64,000 nt of DNA from Rhizophagus irregularis. Its lineage: Eukaryota; Glomeromycota; Glomeromycetes; Glomerales; Glomeraceae. Location of the stretch: positions 2,442,501 to 2,506,500 of the forward strand of contig NC_089460.1 in assembly GCF_026210795.1 (NCBI RefSeq), given 5' to 3'. The notes beneath the pieces are model-generated. The model made no database searches and had not been told where the DNA came from. It was given only the letters and a program-made list of their open reading frames with translations. A program made the translations under genes and the position numbers. Shown here piece after piece: positions 12,260 to 26,334 of the stretch (position 1 is its first letter; each line of letters begins with the position of its first letter).

Positions 12260-13880
12260 AATAAAATGAATTTTTTTTAATTTTGTAAATGAATTTTAAA
12301 AAAATTTCTTTATTTTAATTAAAAAAATGTTCTCAAATAAAAAACAATTTCTATTAAAAAATATTTCAAGTGTTTTTTAAAACAAATAAAAAAACTCTTT
12401 ATTAAAAAATATCTTAAAAATTTCTTAAACAAAAAATAAAAAAAAAACTTTAAAAATTTTAAATGTATATAAAAAAAAATATCCATTATACAAAATGAAA
12501 ATCAAAAATCATTATTGTTATACAAATAAAAATCTGACTTTTTGCATAACTGTTATTTGGTTATACAATTTCAAACATATGACTTATTAAGAAATTACAT
12601 AGTAAGTTTATACAAAATTGGATCCCAATATTATATGTATTCTTTAAAAATTTTTTAAAATTCTGTCACATATGTTTTTTATAATTATGGACAATAATTA
12701 TCAAAAAATAATTTTACAAATCTTTGCAATTTTACTTTTAAAAAATTTTTTATAAAAAATAATAAAAAAAATTAAAAAAATAGTTTATTATTTATATATT
12801 GTAATTATTTATTTTATTTCATATTATTACTTAATTTAGAAAATAAAAGTCAAAAAAGTCTTTTAAAATTATACTAATTATTCTATTTATAACTAATTAT
12901 AACTTATAATTTTTTTATAGTCAACTTTCTATAAATGCACTTTTCATCGTAATTGTATTTACTATATATATCTCTTTAAATACACTTGTTAGTTTAATTT
13001 TAAGTTTATATGATTTTTAATTATTTTAATTATTTTACTTTTATAAATACATATTTTCTATAAATACATTATTTTGAAAATTATACATACAATTTTAAAG
13101 AGTATATAATTATAAAGGTTAACTGCAAAAATCTTTATTTTTTATTTTACTATGTCTAACTATATTATAATTACAAAACTATTCTAATATAATTAATAAT
13201 TCACTTATAATACTATTAGAGTATCTTATATATGTACTATTGAAATATATTTATATATACTATATATATATATATATATCATTACATTATTTAGAGCATT
13301 GTTCAAATTCCTTTTATTGGCCAAAGGTTGTATTCTTTAAAAACTTGTTTAATACCTTTTAGTTGTTTTTTCAAATAATGGTTATTTAATCAATTATGCA
13401 AATGGGTAGATCATATATGAAGCAGATTATTTTTAACAAAAAGTCTTATTTTCAAAATAAAGGAAATCACAGCACTAATAATAATAAATATAACTAATAA
13501 ATATAAATAATAAAACATTTTTTATATTACAATTAATTCTTATACCAGCATTAGCAAGTAGAATTTTATAACATTTTTAATTCTACCTAGAGTTCTATCC
13601 TAATTTTGATAAAGTAACAATCACCAGTAGTAATACTTAAAATTTTATTTATATAATTATATTTACTGATATAATTTTACTTGTTATTTTTAAAATATAA
13701 AAACCAAAGAAAAAAATATTATAATTATTTAAGTCAAATAGTTTATTTTTATATAATAAATTATTGATTACTAATTAGAACCAATAAGTTATTATTTAAA
13801 GATTTGTTTACCTTTTGTTTTAAAATTATAGAGCTTATGTATATTATATATGGGACATTTATAGAATATATTCTATTCAT
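12260..13880. other. Extremely AT-rich gene-free region
   Basis: Long runs of A and T with a (TA)n tract near 13258-13278. No gene or defined repeat was recognised. Confidence 0.5.
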
Positions 13881-13889
13881 TCTAGTTTT

Positions 13890-14030
13890 TTACTTCAAGT
13901 CACCGGGGGTGATCATCACCGTTGGCCAGAATTATCAATTTTTACCGGCACTATATTTTTTTAATGCTAGTCGATCGTCATAATTTCAGTTACCGGTGAT
14001 CATCACCCCCAGTGATAGTTAGAAAAATTC
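13890..14030. mobile_element. Small MITE with inverted ends around CACCGGGGGTGATGATC-like arms
   Basis: The ends TCACCGGGGGTGATCATCAC and GTGATCATCACCCCCAGTGA are inverted and only ~140 bp apart. The core matches the truncated copy at 3365-3475. It is too small to encode a protein. Confidence 0.7.
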
Positions 14031-14403
14031 TATATTCTATATAAGTTTATAATAAATAAGTAAAGTTTTCATTTTTTTTTTAATTATTAATAATTTCAAT
14101 TAATCAAAAATGCCACTCTTATAAAATATCAAAATTTTATATTATATTTATTTTCATTATATACATTTTATCCATACGAATTTCTGTGATAAGTTATAAA
14201 AAAAAAAGGTTCTAAAAAACAAATTAAAAGCAATTATAATAACTAATGAATGGATGAGAATGCATAAACGCAATCTATAGTGAATATAATAAGTTTTAGT
14301 ATAGACAAAAAATGAGAAATACGGTAAATTATGCCCACTTTCCAAAAATGCAAAATTTAGACATATAGGTTTGTAATGTCGAATTTTCATAAGATCTACA
14401 AAC

Positions 14404-14916
14404 CTAAAGATTCATCACAACAGGATCATTGTCTCCTTCTTCTTGTCCCAATGGCCTAACGGACGTATTTTGTTGTATTTGCTGCTGTTGATATTCTGCA
14501 TTGGTTATAATCCGAGTATTACCATTTGAGTTAAAAAAACCACCACTTAATGGTTGCTTTGACCCACTAGCTTGTGAATGCCTCAACTGTTCCTGCATAG
14601 CCAAACTATTCTTTTTAAGTGTCAATCTTTCGTTGAATAATAACTGTCGTTGTTTCTCTAGATCCTTTTTCTCATTTTCAAGTACAATTTCTAATTCCTC
14701 AAATTGTTGAAGCTTAAGTTCAAGCTTTTTTAATTGATTTTCAATGACAGCATTAACTAGGCGCTGTATTTCTCGTTCTTCATAATCCGCGAGAACTTTA
14801 GCTTTAGCAGCTGCGGATCCCATTGCTGTAGCACCAGCTCTCTCTAATAATTTTGGTCGATCAACAGTTGTATCAGTAGCTGATTCTGTTGCTGTGGTTG
14901 TTGCTGTTGCTGTGGT

Positions 14917-14958
<42 letters not shown>

Positions 14959-17945
14959 ATTAGAAGACTGTGCTGCTTCCAATTTCGAATCACTTGTTCC
15001 TTCTTCTGTGTCCATGACATCTTCTTGTTTAATTTCAATAGGCGGAGTACTTCCAGAAGTTTCTGCGGGCTCAGCTTTTCCATTGATTCCATTAATCTCT
15101 TTAGACTTATCAGAATTTTTTGGTGACGATAATTCCTTTAATGCTGATTTGGCAGCTGCAGCCGCTACACCGGGATTAACGACAGAAGCTAAGAATGCTA
15201 CCACTGACATAATAGGATTATCTGCTTGACTAAATGGTATACGCTGATATTGTAATGGGCCCAAATCTGACATTTTAACATTACTAAGAGGATCCTCAAT
15301 CGGAAATTCTAAAAATTGTAAAATACATTGTTCTCTTGTACGTGTTCCGACGTGTTCAGCAATCTTATGCCAGTCATCCTCGAACATTTCAACACCTTCA
15401 AGGAGTGCATACTTCTCTTGATCTGACCAATCATCATCTTGAGCATGCTTAAATGGTGTATCATCCATTTTCAAAAAGTCTCCACTGTACATCGTAGTAG
15501 GATATCTTCCTTCTAAATAACAATTCGAACATAGTTCGACGTTCGGAGTTTTCAGGCTATGATAACGCACACGAGTACAATCGACTCCACAAGTATCACA
15601 ATTGTATTGACGTGGTTCGGTTACTCCTCCGTCAACTCCGACACTTGCATTGTCATCTTGAGAAATTTGCGAGCCTACGTCGATGTTTATTGTTGATTGA
15701 TATATATTTTGACGTATACTAATCGGTCTTTCCATTTTGACATTTATAGAAGTATCAGAAGCACTAGCATTAGCGGCGGCAGAAGCAACAGAAGAATTTG
15801 ATGCTGGTAAGGATGTGGTAGATGGTTGAAAGGGTTGAAGACCTCTTGGAGTATCTGCTGAAATCCGGAAATGCCCAGTAAAAGGTGGCCCGACAGATGA
15901 AGGTCGAGTATCTGGATCAACCTGTATGTAAATTATGAATTAAAGATTTAAATCTTAAAAATAAAAGAACAAAAAAAAAAATCAAGCTTACTTGATAATT
16001 AATTAAACCCCATTGTTCCAAAAAAGCATGAATTCGAATAATAGCACAGACATCTCCAGCTAAATTCCTTCGACACGCTGTAACTGTTAAATATTCACCA
16101 GGATTTAGACGATATGTATTTATTATAAAATCCCTATATTCTTTATAAATACTCGGAGTTTTAGATTTATTCCTATTATTAAAAAATTCGGGCAAAGATT
16201 TTTGTTCTATACTATGAATTTTTGCCATATCGAACCATGCAGCATAAGAAGGAATTATAATTTCTTGTGTTTGTTGGGATAAATATTTACGAGCTTCTTC
16301 TTCAATTCGTTTCTTTTCTTCTTCAGCATTTGCGGCAACCACATCTGAAGGAAGCACAGATTCAGGTAAAGTGTCATTAATAGCATCATCTTGCTGCTTA
16401 GTGGTGTCTTCTGGGGTTCCCATATGTTCGTCTTCATCAACTTCTTTTACAACTGCAGGAGAATTTGCATTATGTTTAGGAGAATTATTATCACCAACAT
16501 GTTCAGTTTGTTCCTGCTCTAACATATCAACATCCATATCTTTATAAATCAAAAGAGATTTATCATTTATGTATAAACATTTTTTTTTAATACATAGAAA
16601 TAGAATAACTTACTGTGGTTATCATTGGGTATACGTATGTCATTCAAATCTGAGGTTATATTATCCATTTCCGTATTATCTTCTATAGCTTCAGTATCTT
16701 CACCAAAATCCTGTGGAGCTTCGATACGAGTGTCAACGGGGATTGATTGAGAAATGTTGGCAATTTCTCCACCAGTAATAGGATCAAGTTCGTTCTTTTT
16801 TGAACGACCACCTACGCGATTTGCTTCCATTTCTATGTCAACAAGAGACACGCTCGAGTGTTCGGGTAAGGGGTCACGTTCAGGAGATCTTATTCTTGCA
16901 CGTTTAGCACCTACAGTTGGTCTTGCATCAATATCCATTTGCAAGGGAGAATCCATTGAATCTAAATTACGTTTATGAACCGGTAAAATTTCAGACTCTG
17001 AAATACCGGATTGGTCTTCACCAGCAGGTATCCTTCTAAAGTCTGACGTATCCGAAATTTCATAGTCTTCTTCGTTCATCCATTCATTAAACATAACACT
17101 ATCCGTGAGCCAGCGTTCACTAACATTCCACGGTCCTTTGTGTTCAGGCATTGGTTCTGGATCAGCGTGCTCCGCAGTTTCCTCCAACCACATATCATAA
17201 GAATCTGGATAATACCACCAGTGTACAAGCACTCTACCAGATTTTTTTTCCAAAGTTCTAAACCATTCTTCGTCTGTATCATCGTTATCATTTGTATAAT
17301 GAATAACATGCGTTGCACTTTCTTTATCATGAGTTATTTGTCCTATGATTAAGAAATTTTTAAATTTATTTGTCAATCAAATTCGCGGCAACTAAGCCAC
17401 AGAAAAAGTAATTGATATAAAATGATCAACGACTTACCTCTTAACAAATTAACTTGCTCAATTAATTCTTGTCTCCTTATACCCTCAACTGACTCTCCCA
17501 ACTTAACTATAGGATTCTTAATGATCCCTTCCTCAATCAAATAATCTCTTACATGTGATACCATTTCAACCATTTCTTTCATATTATTCCAGTCCCACCT
17601 TCTCCATTTTTTTGATGCACGAAATTCATAAGCAGCGCGGAGAATATGGAAAACAGGAGATTTTGTGGTGAGTGCAGGATCTAATTTAAATAATTTTGCT
17701 GGAATCTTTGTGGGGTGAGGAGTATTTGTTCGTGGTGCATTACGACCTAAAGCTTCTTCTTGGAACTTTTGAAATTGACCAATAAATTGAGAAAGTTCCT
17801 TTGATGTTAAACCAGAAAAGTCACTATAATTTTTTGCTATTAGTTCGTTAACTAAAGACTGACGAATTGAATCAAATCGCGACACCGTAGCTGGACGTTC
17901 ATAGTGATATAGATCGAACTGTGGCAACCTATTTCGTTGAGTCAT
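14404..17945 (-). CDS. SWI3: SWI3/SMARCC subunit of a SWI/SNF-type chromatin remodeller
   Basis: Four exons (17945-17438, 17342-16614, 16539-15992, 15921-14404) join in frame through introns with GTAAG donors and encode 1100 residues. Residues ~1-330 match the N-terminal module of SMARCC proteins, ending with the diagnostic [17 protein letters not shown] domain lies at ~508-597 (PSYAAWFD...[11 protein letters not shown]). A ZZ-like zinc finger is at ~702-737 (CDTCGVDC...CSNCY), and a SANT domain at ~754-805 ([20 protein letters not shown]). An alanine/threonine repeat is followed by a long coiled coil (~972-1035). The family forms a dimeric scaffold of SWI/SNF and RSC complexes and acts in the nucleus. 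An in-frame ATG also exists at 17999; 17945 ([13 protein letters not shown]) was chosen as the conserved-looking start. No lesion is present. SWI3 versus an RSC8-type paralogue is not resolved. Confidence 0.95.
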
Positions 17946-17999
17946 TTTACGTGATATTGTTATTCTATAAAATTTATGTGTTGTTTTATTGTATAGCAC

Positions 18000-19530
18000 T
18001 ATGAATGATGTGCGTGCTAGTCGATATTGCGATTTTTAACGAAACCCGATTATGTATTAATTTTTGTTCTACTACTTGTTTACAATGTGAAACCAAATCA
18101 CGGAAATTATCACGTGATAAGTAACAAATCATGTGACAAATCTTTTATTCATGTGACTTGCTAATTTTAAATTGTTTAAAATAAAATTTTAGGTAGTTAC
18201 AATATTTGATTTGCCTTCAAATATTATTTGAACAAAGTAGAAATCAAATTCACATTAAATCCACATTTGAGGTATTAATAATGGATTTTATTATAACTAT
18301 TAATAGATTACCAATTAAATAGCTAATTGGTAACCAATTAATAACTTATTAATAGTTATTAATAGGGTTTTATTTTTTATTGCTATGGCAATATATCACT
18401 AGGCCTCAAATATCACATGTTTAAAAAATTAATCATGGGATTTTATTAGTTAATTATTATTAACATTATTGTATTCTATTAATATATTTCTTATATTTAA
18501 TACATTTCTCTATTTTATTAATACATTCTTTTTATTTATACATTCTAATTAATACTTTCCAATTAATCCTAATAAAATAAATATTATTTCTAGTTAAGGT
18601 AATAAGTAAGTTTAATATAAAAAATAATAATATATGTAAAATAATAGATATTATACAATAATTTCAACAACAATCCTGTTGATAATCACAAAACCTTCTG
18701 GATTATTTGACATGAAACAGAATTCTACTTACTTATACGATAGGTCACCTTCAGGTCTAAGATAAAAATTATATAAAAATTCTTTACAGATTCTATTATA
18801 AAAAAAATTTTATGTTAATACATTGTTATGATTTTTTTTCTTTTTAGCTAATTAACCAATAAAATTTTAAAAAAAAGTAAGGTAAAAACTATTAGTAAAG
18901 AGCCAATTTTCTATAGTGACCTTTATTATAAGTAAACTGGATCTTTATAAAATATTAATAATAAATAAAAATCTAATCTTTTTAACAAAAGTGCTTTTAG
19001 TAAAAATATAATAATTAACAACTTCTTTTTTATGATCTATATGATCTTAAGCCCTTATTATTTGATCCAATACATCAGGAAGTCAAATGACTGTTGTGCA
19101 TCATAATGTATATCACATCCAAATGTTTGCCATTATTTCGGTAATATTCATTAATAATGCATCACTATCAATACATTATTTAATAATATACATTTTAACA
19201 TTGTTAAATTTTATATACATTGTGATGTTTATTATATATACATTGACTATGCTTGTATATTGGTTTTACACAATTTTTAATGTCATTTCCTAGAAATTAA
19301 AACATAAAAGTATTGACCAAATATTTATTGTTCTTTTCAAATCGTGATATTATTCTACAACTGAATCTACTGATATAAATTCATATTGAGAAGTAAGGTT
19401 TATCTATGAACAATCATATAAATTCAGCCTATTTTTGTATTTATAATCATACCACCTTACTAATGCTAAATAAAATGCTTCGTTAAATAAAAAAATCTTG
19501 ATTGAACATAACATTAATACCTATCATAAA
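18000..19530. other. AT-rich intergenic region upstream of SWI3
   Basis: It contains no supported gene. A short inverted pair (TTAATAACTATTAAT type, about 18290-18365) and many AATAAA-like runs are the only structure seen. The first ~200 bp presumably hold the SWI3 promoter. Confidence 0.4.
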
Positions 19531-19531
19531 C

Positions 19532-21560
19532 TTAATTAGATTTTGTAATTATAAAAAATTTATAATTGTTGTAAAAACTTACTTTCTCAAAACACAATCC
19601 ATCATATGTAGTGTAATCTTCAATTTCGCTACTATCCATGATATTAATCAAAATATTATCAAAAATAGGTTGACTATACCAATTAGAATTTGCATGAACC
19701 ATATTCCCACTAGATATCACCACGGATCTATACTATTTAACAGATACAATTAAATGGATTGTAACAAATTCTGCCAAATTGATTAGATCAAAGAATTTAT
19801 CTAAAGTTATTAAAAATTGATCAAATACCTCCAATGCTTTTGGTGCTAAAGTAGTTGTATTTTGATATGATGAAACAAATTTATCAAGTGATAATAATTC
19901 AAAAGTGAAAATTTCGTTTAGCATTAAATCCAACTGGCTTTGAAAATTGAAATAAGTAATTGATTATATTCTGCCTTCATACTTAAAATTATTAATCATC
20001 AGTATTATAATATTATAGTAACTATTAATTTGGGTGATAACTTACTGTATTTAGCATTTGTAATATTGCATTACATCGATTACTTATTCTATATGGATTT
20101 TTGACCCATTTTTTATGCAGTGATTCATACGTTGATCATTGTAATTTACTTATCTTTTTTATTTATTATTATTATTTTTTTATTTATATTGTTTTATTAA
20201 AAATAAATATGGTAATTTTTTTCTTAGCATTTGAAAGCATTACAAAATTATGATTTGACACATAATTAAAAATATTTTCACGTGATACATTTTTTAAATC
20301 CAATTACAAATTCCCAATTTTCTTAATTTCTAAGAATTTAGTTAGCTTAAATTATATGCAAATATTATATAAATAAGTAATATAGAATTAAATAAACAAC
20401 TTATAACTTGACCAGCTGATTTCACAATAGACTTATTCTAAACTGCAAAAACTATTGGTGTAACAGAAGTAAAGGATGAAAATATTTTTAAAGGTATTGC
20501 CCAGAATGCCTAAAGAATTTTTTAAATAAAGAATTTAATTAGTTTAAATTATATGTAAATATTATATAAATAAGTAATAATAGAATTAAATAAACAACTT
20601 ACCATCTAAAAGAAATTAAATAATTTTTTAAATAAAGTATTTAGTTAGTTTAAATTATATGTAAATATTATATAAATAAGCAATAATAGAATTAAATAAA
20701 CAACTTATAACTTATGGTCATAAAACCATTAATAGCGTCATGTTCTTTAATTGCAGCAATAATGTGATATATCCAATTGTGTAGTTTTAGTAACTGCATT
20801 TGTGATGGTGAATATGGTGATAATAATTTTATAAACCCTTTTACCCAATTAATTATAAGTGATACCATCAAATATATATAAGTTTTATTATTATATACTG
20901 TACCTTAAAAATTTCTAGATCTAATTCTGTAAATTCATCTTTATATAAAAAGATATATATTTGGTTCTAATTGATATATAAATTAACCAACTGTTTGTCC
21001 ATATTATCAGCTTGATGTGTTGTATAATTAGACTTGTGAAGTTTAATAATGATACCATCAACAATAAATACAAGTTGTCATATCATTGATCGAAATTCTT
21101 CAGCCATAAATCTTTTAATATTACTGAGCCCATGTTTAAATAATTTAAATCCTGAAAAATGTGGAATTTTTGCCAATCTATCATCAAATTCTATTACACC
21201 ATCTGAGCTACACTATTCTGCCAATAAATCTCGTGTATATTCAACTTGATATTTATATAAACTCAGATCCAGGTGATGCATTCTATCAGGCATATAAGCC
21301 TGATATATATTAAGTTGCCTAGATAATAAATATATATTAAAGATAATTATATAATAATATCACACAATTAAATTTGAATGATAATACTTATGGTAATGTC
21401 CAAAAAATATTTTTCATGTTATGGAGCGAATATTTTGTAGTATCACCATTATTTAATACATTTTGCATTATTATTGGAGTGCGTAATTAAATTGTTGAGT
21501 GATCAATTAATGGGTTATTAAACTCATCTCTTAATATTATACATGTATAACATGACATAT
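19532..21560 (-). pseudogene. Plavaka/Tnp2-like transposase remnant
   Basis: Reading towards lower coordinates, fragments appear in the order expected for this family. FDDRLAKIPHFSGFKLF lies at about 21190-21120. IINWVKGFIKLLSPYSPSQM and LHNWIYHIIAAIKEHDAING lie at about 20850-20720. A C-terminal block with VISSGNMVHANSNWYSQP and FDNILINIMDSSEIEDY lies at about 19715-19600. Between them are frame changes, an internal tandem duplication (20340-20710), and stops such as TAG in LLAE-stop-CSSDGV and TGA in FRSMI-stop-QLVF. Each of these is one C-to-T step from CAG or CGA. Plavaka elements are CACTA-related cut-and-paste transposons known from fungi. No termini were identified. Confidence 0.6.
20340..20710. 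repeat. Threefold tandem duplication inside the Plavaka-like remnant
   Basis: The string AATTATATGCAAATATTATA (with T for C in two copies), plus the following AAATAAGTAATA...AATTAAATAAACAACTTA, recurs at about 20350, 20545 and 20650. The copies are nearly identical, so the duplication is young. Confidence 0.7.
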
Positions 21561-22009
21561 TGCAGTTAGAGGCACTGGTCAAAATCATTTCTTTCGGCAT
21601 TAATACCTTTTTCGTCATCGTCGTCATGTGACTCATCACACATTCGGCTAATTACAAAATTCAGAAAAATTTCGGCATAAATCAACTGGTCGATTTTTGG
21701 TCGATTTTTAGTTGAGCTGTAACATAAAAAAAACCATAAATCGACCAATATTTCTTTTTTATCGATTTTTATTAATAACAACGATCGACTTAAAACTTTT
21801 TTGACGATTTTTAACCAATTTTTTAATTAATTTTAATTAATATCAATAAATAATAATGACATATAAGTAAAATAAGAAAACACTAAAGTTAAAGATTCGT
21901 CAAATTTTATTGTAAATCAATTTATTCGTATTATTTATTATTAAATAACCAATTCCATAAAATTCGTTAAACAATTATTGTAAAGAAAAATTCTGTAGCT
22001 TTTAGTAAA

Positions 22010-22892
22010 TTACCGAATGTGAAACTTGCGATTTAATGGATTTATCGCTAAATATTCAGTTGCATTGCGATTAGAAGAAATTTTATATTTAGCGGGCACA
22101 AATCGGCAAAGAATGTTGTGTACTGGAATAATACAATCCCTACTTTCAGGAAAAAATCTGTTTTCCATAATTCAACATTGCATGTTTCCGTTTCTTCAGT
22201 ATCATCAATACTAAAATGATACCGAATATTTGCTGTGTTTGCTGGTCGGTACCACCTAATAAAAGCCAAATAATACTCAGTAGGTCCATTTGGCAAGTCA
22301 ATTTCATGCTTGAAATAATACTGGACTTGTCCAGGATAACGATCGACTTCTCCATCAGTCGTTATGAATTTGGCTAATACATATGAACTTTTTATGTGTC
22401 AAAATGACAACGCGGAGCCAAACACCTCAGATCCAATATGACATCTTCCAAATTTATCCATTTTTACACGAATAGTTATCGCATCTTGCTCTATAGCATC
22501 AGATGGTTTTCAGAAATTATACATTTCATATGTAGCAATATAATAATTGATCATTAAATCGAGCATCAATTGTGATAATACTACATTTTCAGAAGTAGGT
22601 CTTAACATTTCACCAGGAAACGCTTCGCATCCAGTAACAGTAGATTCCTGGATATTTTTTGAATTTAGCCAAAACCTTTCCATTTCATCTGAAGCGAATT
22701 GGTCATTTTCTGATAGTGATCCAATGGTAGGATGATTTTTGAGTAATTTAAGACCTTTCATCTGAGCGCTAGAAGTAATGATATCTCTGATTCGGTTATC
22801 ATTCATTAATCGACGCATTAGTTCTAGTTCAATTTTTCTGTTACTGTTCGGTAATAATCCTAAGGGTTGTATTTAAAAGAAAATTTAAAACC

Positions 22893-22931
<39 letters not shown>

Positions 22932-25212
22932 GGCCAGTGTATCTTACCGAGTATTCCATTCATGTGTTCGAATGAAAAACACCAGAACGCATACAATGGG
23001 CCAAAATTATGACAACATTCAGACAAATGAAGCGAGAGATGTAGATTTGGCGTAATTTTATTCCTGCCGTATTGTACCTTAATGAGCTTTATTATTTTAA
23101 CAAATCGTCTATGAGCTTCCTGCAACATGTCAGATTCTATAATCTGACTTACCAATATCGAACAAATTCTGACAAAATGAATCAGAATTTTTCTATCTTC
23201 AGCTGAGAGATGGTCCCAAAGCGATACTGTGGCATAAATTGTGAAAATATTTCGCCACTGGTCAGCAGTGAAGTTAGAAATCCTTCCCCGCAGTTGATTT
23301 TGCCAGGAATTCGATCCAAATTGACCGGAACTTGAAATTGATTCATTTGTTTTTGAACTTCATTGAGCATACTTGAAGTTAAGATTCCCTGATCGACTCA
23401 AATTCGCTTTACAATCCATTTTGCAATGCCTAAAAATAGACAATGCATTGGATCAATGATACAAACGAATTAATGAAATAAGCGTCGAAGTAGCTTCCGA
23501 CCATCTTACTCCAGTCTGTTTAACGAATCTCTTTCTTGATGTGTCCGAATTACACCATCGCCAGTCAAGTGCGTTTTGGAGATGTTCGTTTGAATCCCTG
23601 GCAACAAACCAATCCTCCATATCTCCCATTCCAGCAAAATTATGCTGATGATTTTCATAATTTGCCTTTTTCTGGCATCGGTGGTAAAAAACCAATGCAG
23701 AAACGTGCCCACAAGTTTTCTCGTAGCGGGTATATCGCATGATATCATTATCAACGCTGCACGAATTTTTTTTCGTAACTGATGCTCGTATGTTCGATTT
23801 AGAATAATCCCTTCCCAGAGGGATGTCCTCATTAACGATTGGTGCAAGGTAATGATTAATTTTATGTAGACTCACTTCGTTCGGACCTGGTAGCATTCCA
23901 AGGAGCAGCAAGTTTTCTCGCTTAAATTGTATATTACGCAGAAAATTACAGATAACTGCATAAATGGTTCCGGTACTATGATTAGTTCCATCGAATGGTT
24001 GAAACCAGTCAACATTCAACATGAGGCCAAGATGCGAGTCGGCAACCTCATTTCAGAAAAAATTTAATGAATCATCATTGTTTGTATCTTTGAATTCTTT
24101 CCATATTCGTCCATTATAAATATCAGATAAAATATTATCCGAATTTAATCGATTTGCCCAATGTCAGAGGGATTTCTCGAATTCAGGTTGACAAAACATA
24201 TCAGAAAGTTGTTGTCGAAATCTAGCAAATAGGTATATTGATTTGGCTTGAACTCTTGAAACATCGATTTGTCGTGATAAAAGTGTGTCGCAAGTGCGTG
24301 TACCTCAGCGAGACAAGTTTAGGAACTCGATATGGTGGCATTTCATAACCGATAAACTCTCATTTTAACGAAAGTTTTCTACATCCTGTTTATTATAGAG
24401 TTTGTGGCATTTTGTATATGGAACAAATCTCTGAAATCGGTCTTTTAGGCCAAGTACTTTTTTCGCTAGGTAAAGAGAATCTGGAAAAGTTCTAAAATTT
24501 TCACCACCGATTTCGTTTAGAACTATTTTCATGAACTTTATTAAAGATTCGGTTGCCATTTCTAGGATATTGTATGTTATACGGTAGTTCATTATCCACA
24601 ATAAAATCCATGAAAAATTATCATCAATCGGATTTTCTTCAGCATCCATGTTGGCTTGATACGGGGGAGGTGAATAATCTTCAAAAATTTCGTTGTAAGA
24701 TTCATTATTTGATTCGCTACCCAAAGACATTTCAGTGTTTTGTTCGCTAGTATTATATACGTCCGATTTGATATTCAAACTTGTTGATTGAGGCATAGGA
24801 TGGCTTGTATATCTTACGCGCCTCCAAGGTAAAAAAGAACAATTAACATCTATGTCCCCGGGTATTTGTAACCTTTGACTTTAGTGTATCTCCCGAAATC
24901 CGACCCTGATGTTGAAGTCTGATGAACATCAACATTTACTTGAAGTAATTCAATATTTTCGGTAATGTCTTGTTCACTAGTTTCTTGAATTATCGAAAGA
25001 GCTTCGTCTTCACTTGATTCGTCTTCATTCGAATCATTCATTTCGCCTCCTGTCTCGTGTAAAAGCTTTGTTCGTTTCAATACCAATTTTCCATTACAAT
25101 TATTGCAATAACAAGGAACTTTCTTCCTTTTGCGAGGGTTTTGGAACGAACGTCTATGTTCATTTTTTTTTTGATTGCCAAGAATGCTTGAAACCGATCT
25201 CCTTCTTGTCAT
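22010..25212 (-). pseudogene. Tnp2-like (En/Spm type) transposase pseudogene, copy 2
   Basis: It starts at MTRRRSVSSIL with a zinc-binding motif VPCYCNNCNGK (25.1 kb) and an acidic linker. The core blocks are NVDWFQPFDGTNHSTGTIYA, LLLGMLPGPNEVSLHKINHY and a C-terminal PVHNILCRFV / ATEYLAINPLNR. They match the copy at 28482-31669 throughout. The conserved DPMHCLFLGIAKWIVK block lies near 23430-23400 and is followed by an in-frame TGA. Several frame changes and stops are present. An intron at about 22930-22860 has grown a (TTA)n tract. The family catalyses cut-and-paste transposition with a DDE core; this copy is dead. Confidence 0.8.
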
Positions 25213-25264
25213 TTTCAATTGACGAGTTTTGAAGTTAATCGCTTCAATAAATCAAATAATCATT

Positions 25265-25760
25265 TAAAACTTTACTACAATTTGTAAAAATTTAACGTCA
25301 ATTCGATTAATTAATTAATTTAACTGCGATCGTATTAAATCGAATATTTTGATATCAATTTGATAAATTAAATCGGTTAAAATTTGCAAAAGTATATTGT
25401 ACTCGGTAAATCATTTTTAATTAATTAATTGATTTAACTGCGGTCGTACTAAATCGAATATTTTGATATCAATTCGATAAATTAAATCGGTTAAAATTTG
25501 CAAAAGTATATTGTACTCGATAAATCATTTTTAATTAATTAATTGATTTAACTGCGGTCGTACTAAATCAAATATTTTGATATCAATTCGATAAATTAAA
25601 TCAGTTAAAATTTGCAAAAGTATATTGTACTTGATAAATCATTTTTAATTAATTAATTGATTTAACTGCGGTCATACTAAATCGAATATTTTGATATCAA
25701 TTCGATAAATTAAATCGGCTAAAATTTGCAAAAGTATATTGTACTTGATAAATCATTTTT
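25265..25760. repeat. Tandem array, four ~118-bp units, next to the 5' end of Tnp2 copy 2
   Basis: Units contain TTTAACTGCGGTCGTACTAA, GATATCAATTCGATAAATTA and GCAAAAGTATATTGTACTCG with few differences. The position, just outside the transposase start, suits a subterminal repeat of a CACTA-like element. No terminal inverted repeat was located. Confidence 0.75.
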
Positions 25761-26067
25761 GTTGAAAAATTAAAATCAATGATCATTTCGGTTCGGAAGA
25801 CACGATAAATAAACTTTTATTTATCAAATCAGCTTGTGAAAGTTTGTCAAAAGCTTAATAATAAACTTATAAATTCTATAAAAACTCGTCTGATCATTAA
25901 CTCGTACGTTCTCTTTCTCTTTTCTTCTCATCTCATTGAAATTTAAGATAATTTTATTTCATTTTCATAATAACTGGTAATTTGTAACTTTCGACCATAT
26001 GATATATAATTACTTTTGATTTGCAATTTCCTATTTTAACCGTAAGAAAATTTATTGATATATAGAA

Positions 26068-26334
26068 ATGAGCCGAAACAAGAAAAAATCGTCAAATAAA
26101 AGAAAACTTCACAAAGCATCTAAGAAAGTGAACTGGGACCGAACTTCAACTACTTCTAATACTGGACAAACTTCAACTACTCCTAGTACCGGATAAACTT
26201 CAACTACTCCTAATACTGGACAAACTTCAACTACTCCTAATACCGGACAAACTTCTACCCCCAAAAAAAGTCGATATAGTATTTTGCGTTATTGTGTTCC
26301 ATTATTCAAAGGTGTATCCACTAATCAAAATTGA
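26068..26334 (+). pseudogene. Small ORF with nonapeptide repeats, one in-frame stop
   Basis: From ATG the frame reads MSRNKKKSSNKRKLHKASKK, then four to five repeats of TSTTPNTGQ, then PKKSRYSILRYCVPLFKG and a stop. One repeat has TAA where the others have CAA. The basic start and the RY-CV ending recall the N-termini of the Tnp2 copies nearby, so it may be a fragment of a further transposase, but no domain is recognisable. Confidence 0.4.

Noticed and set aside
14844-15229. Poly-Gln and poly-Val/Ala frames on both strands
   Set aside because: Shadows of the Ala/Thr repeat and coding frame of SWI3.
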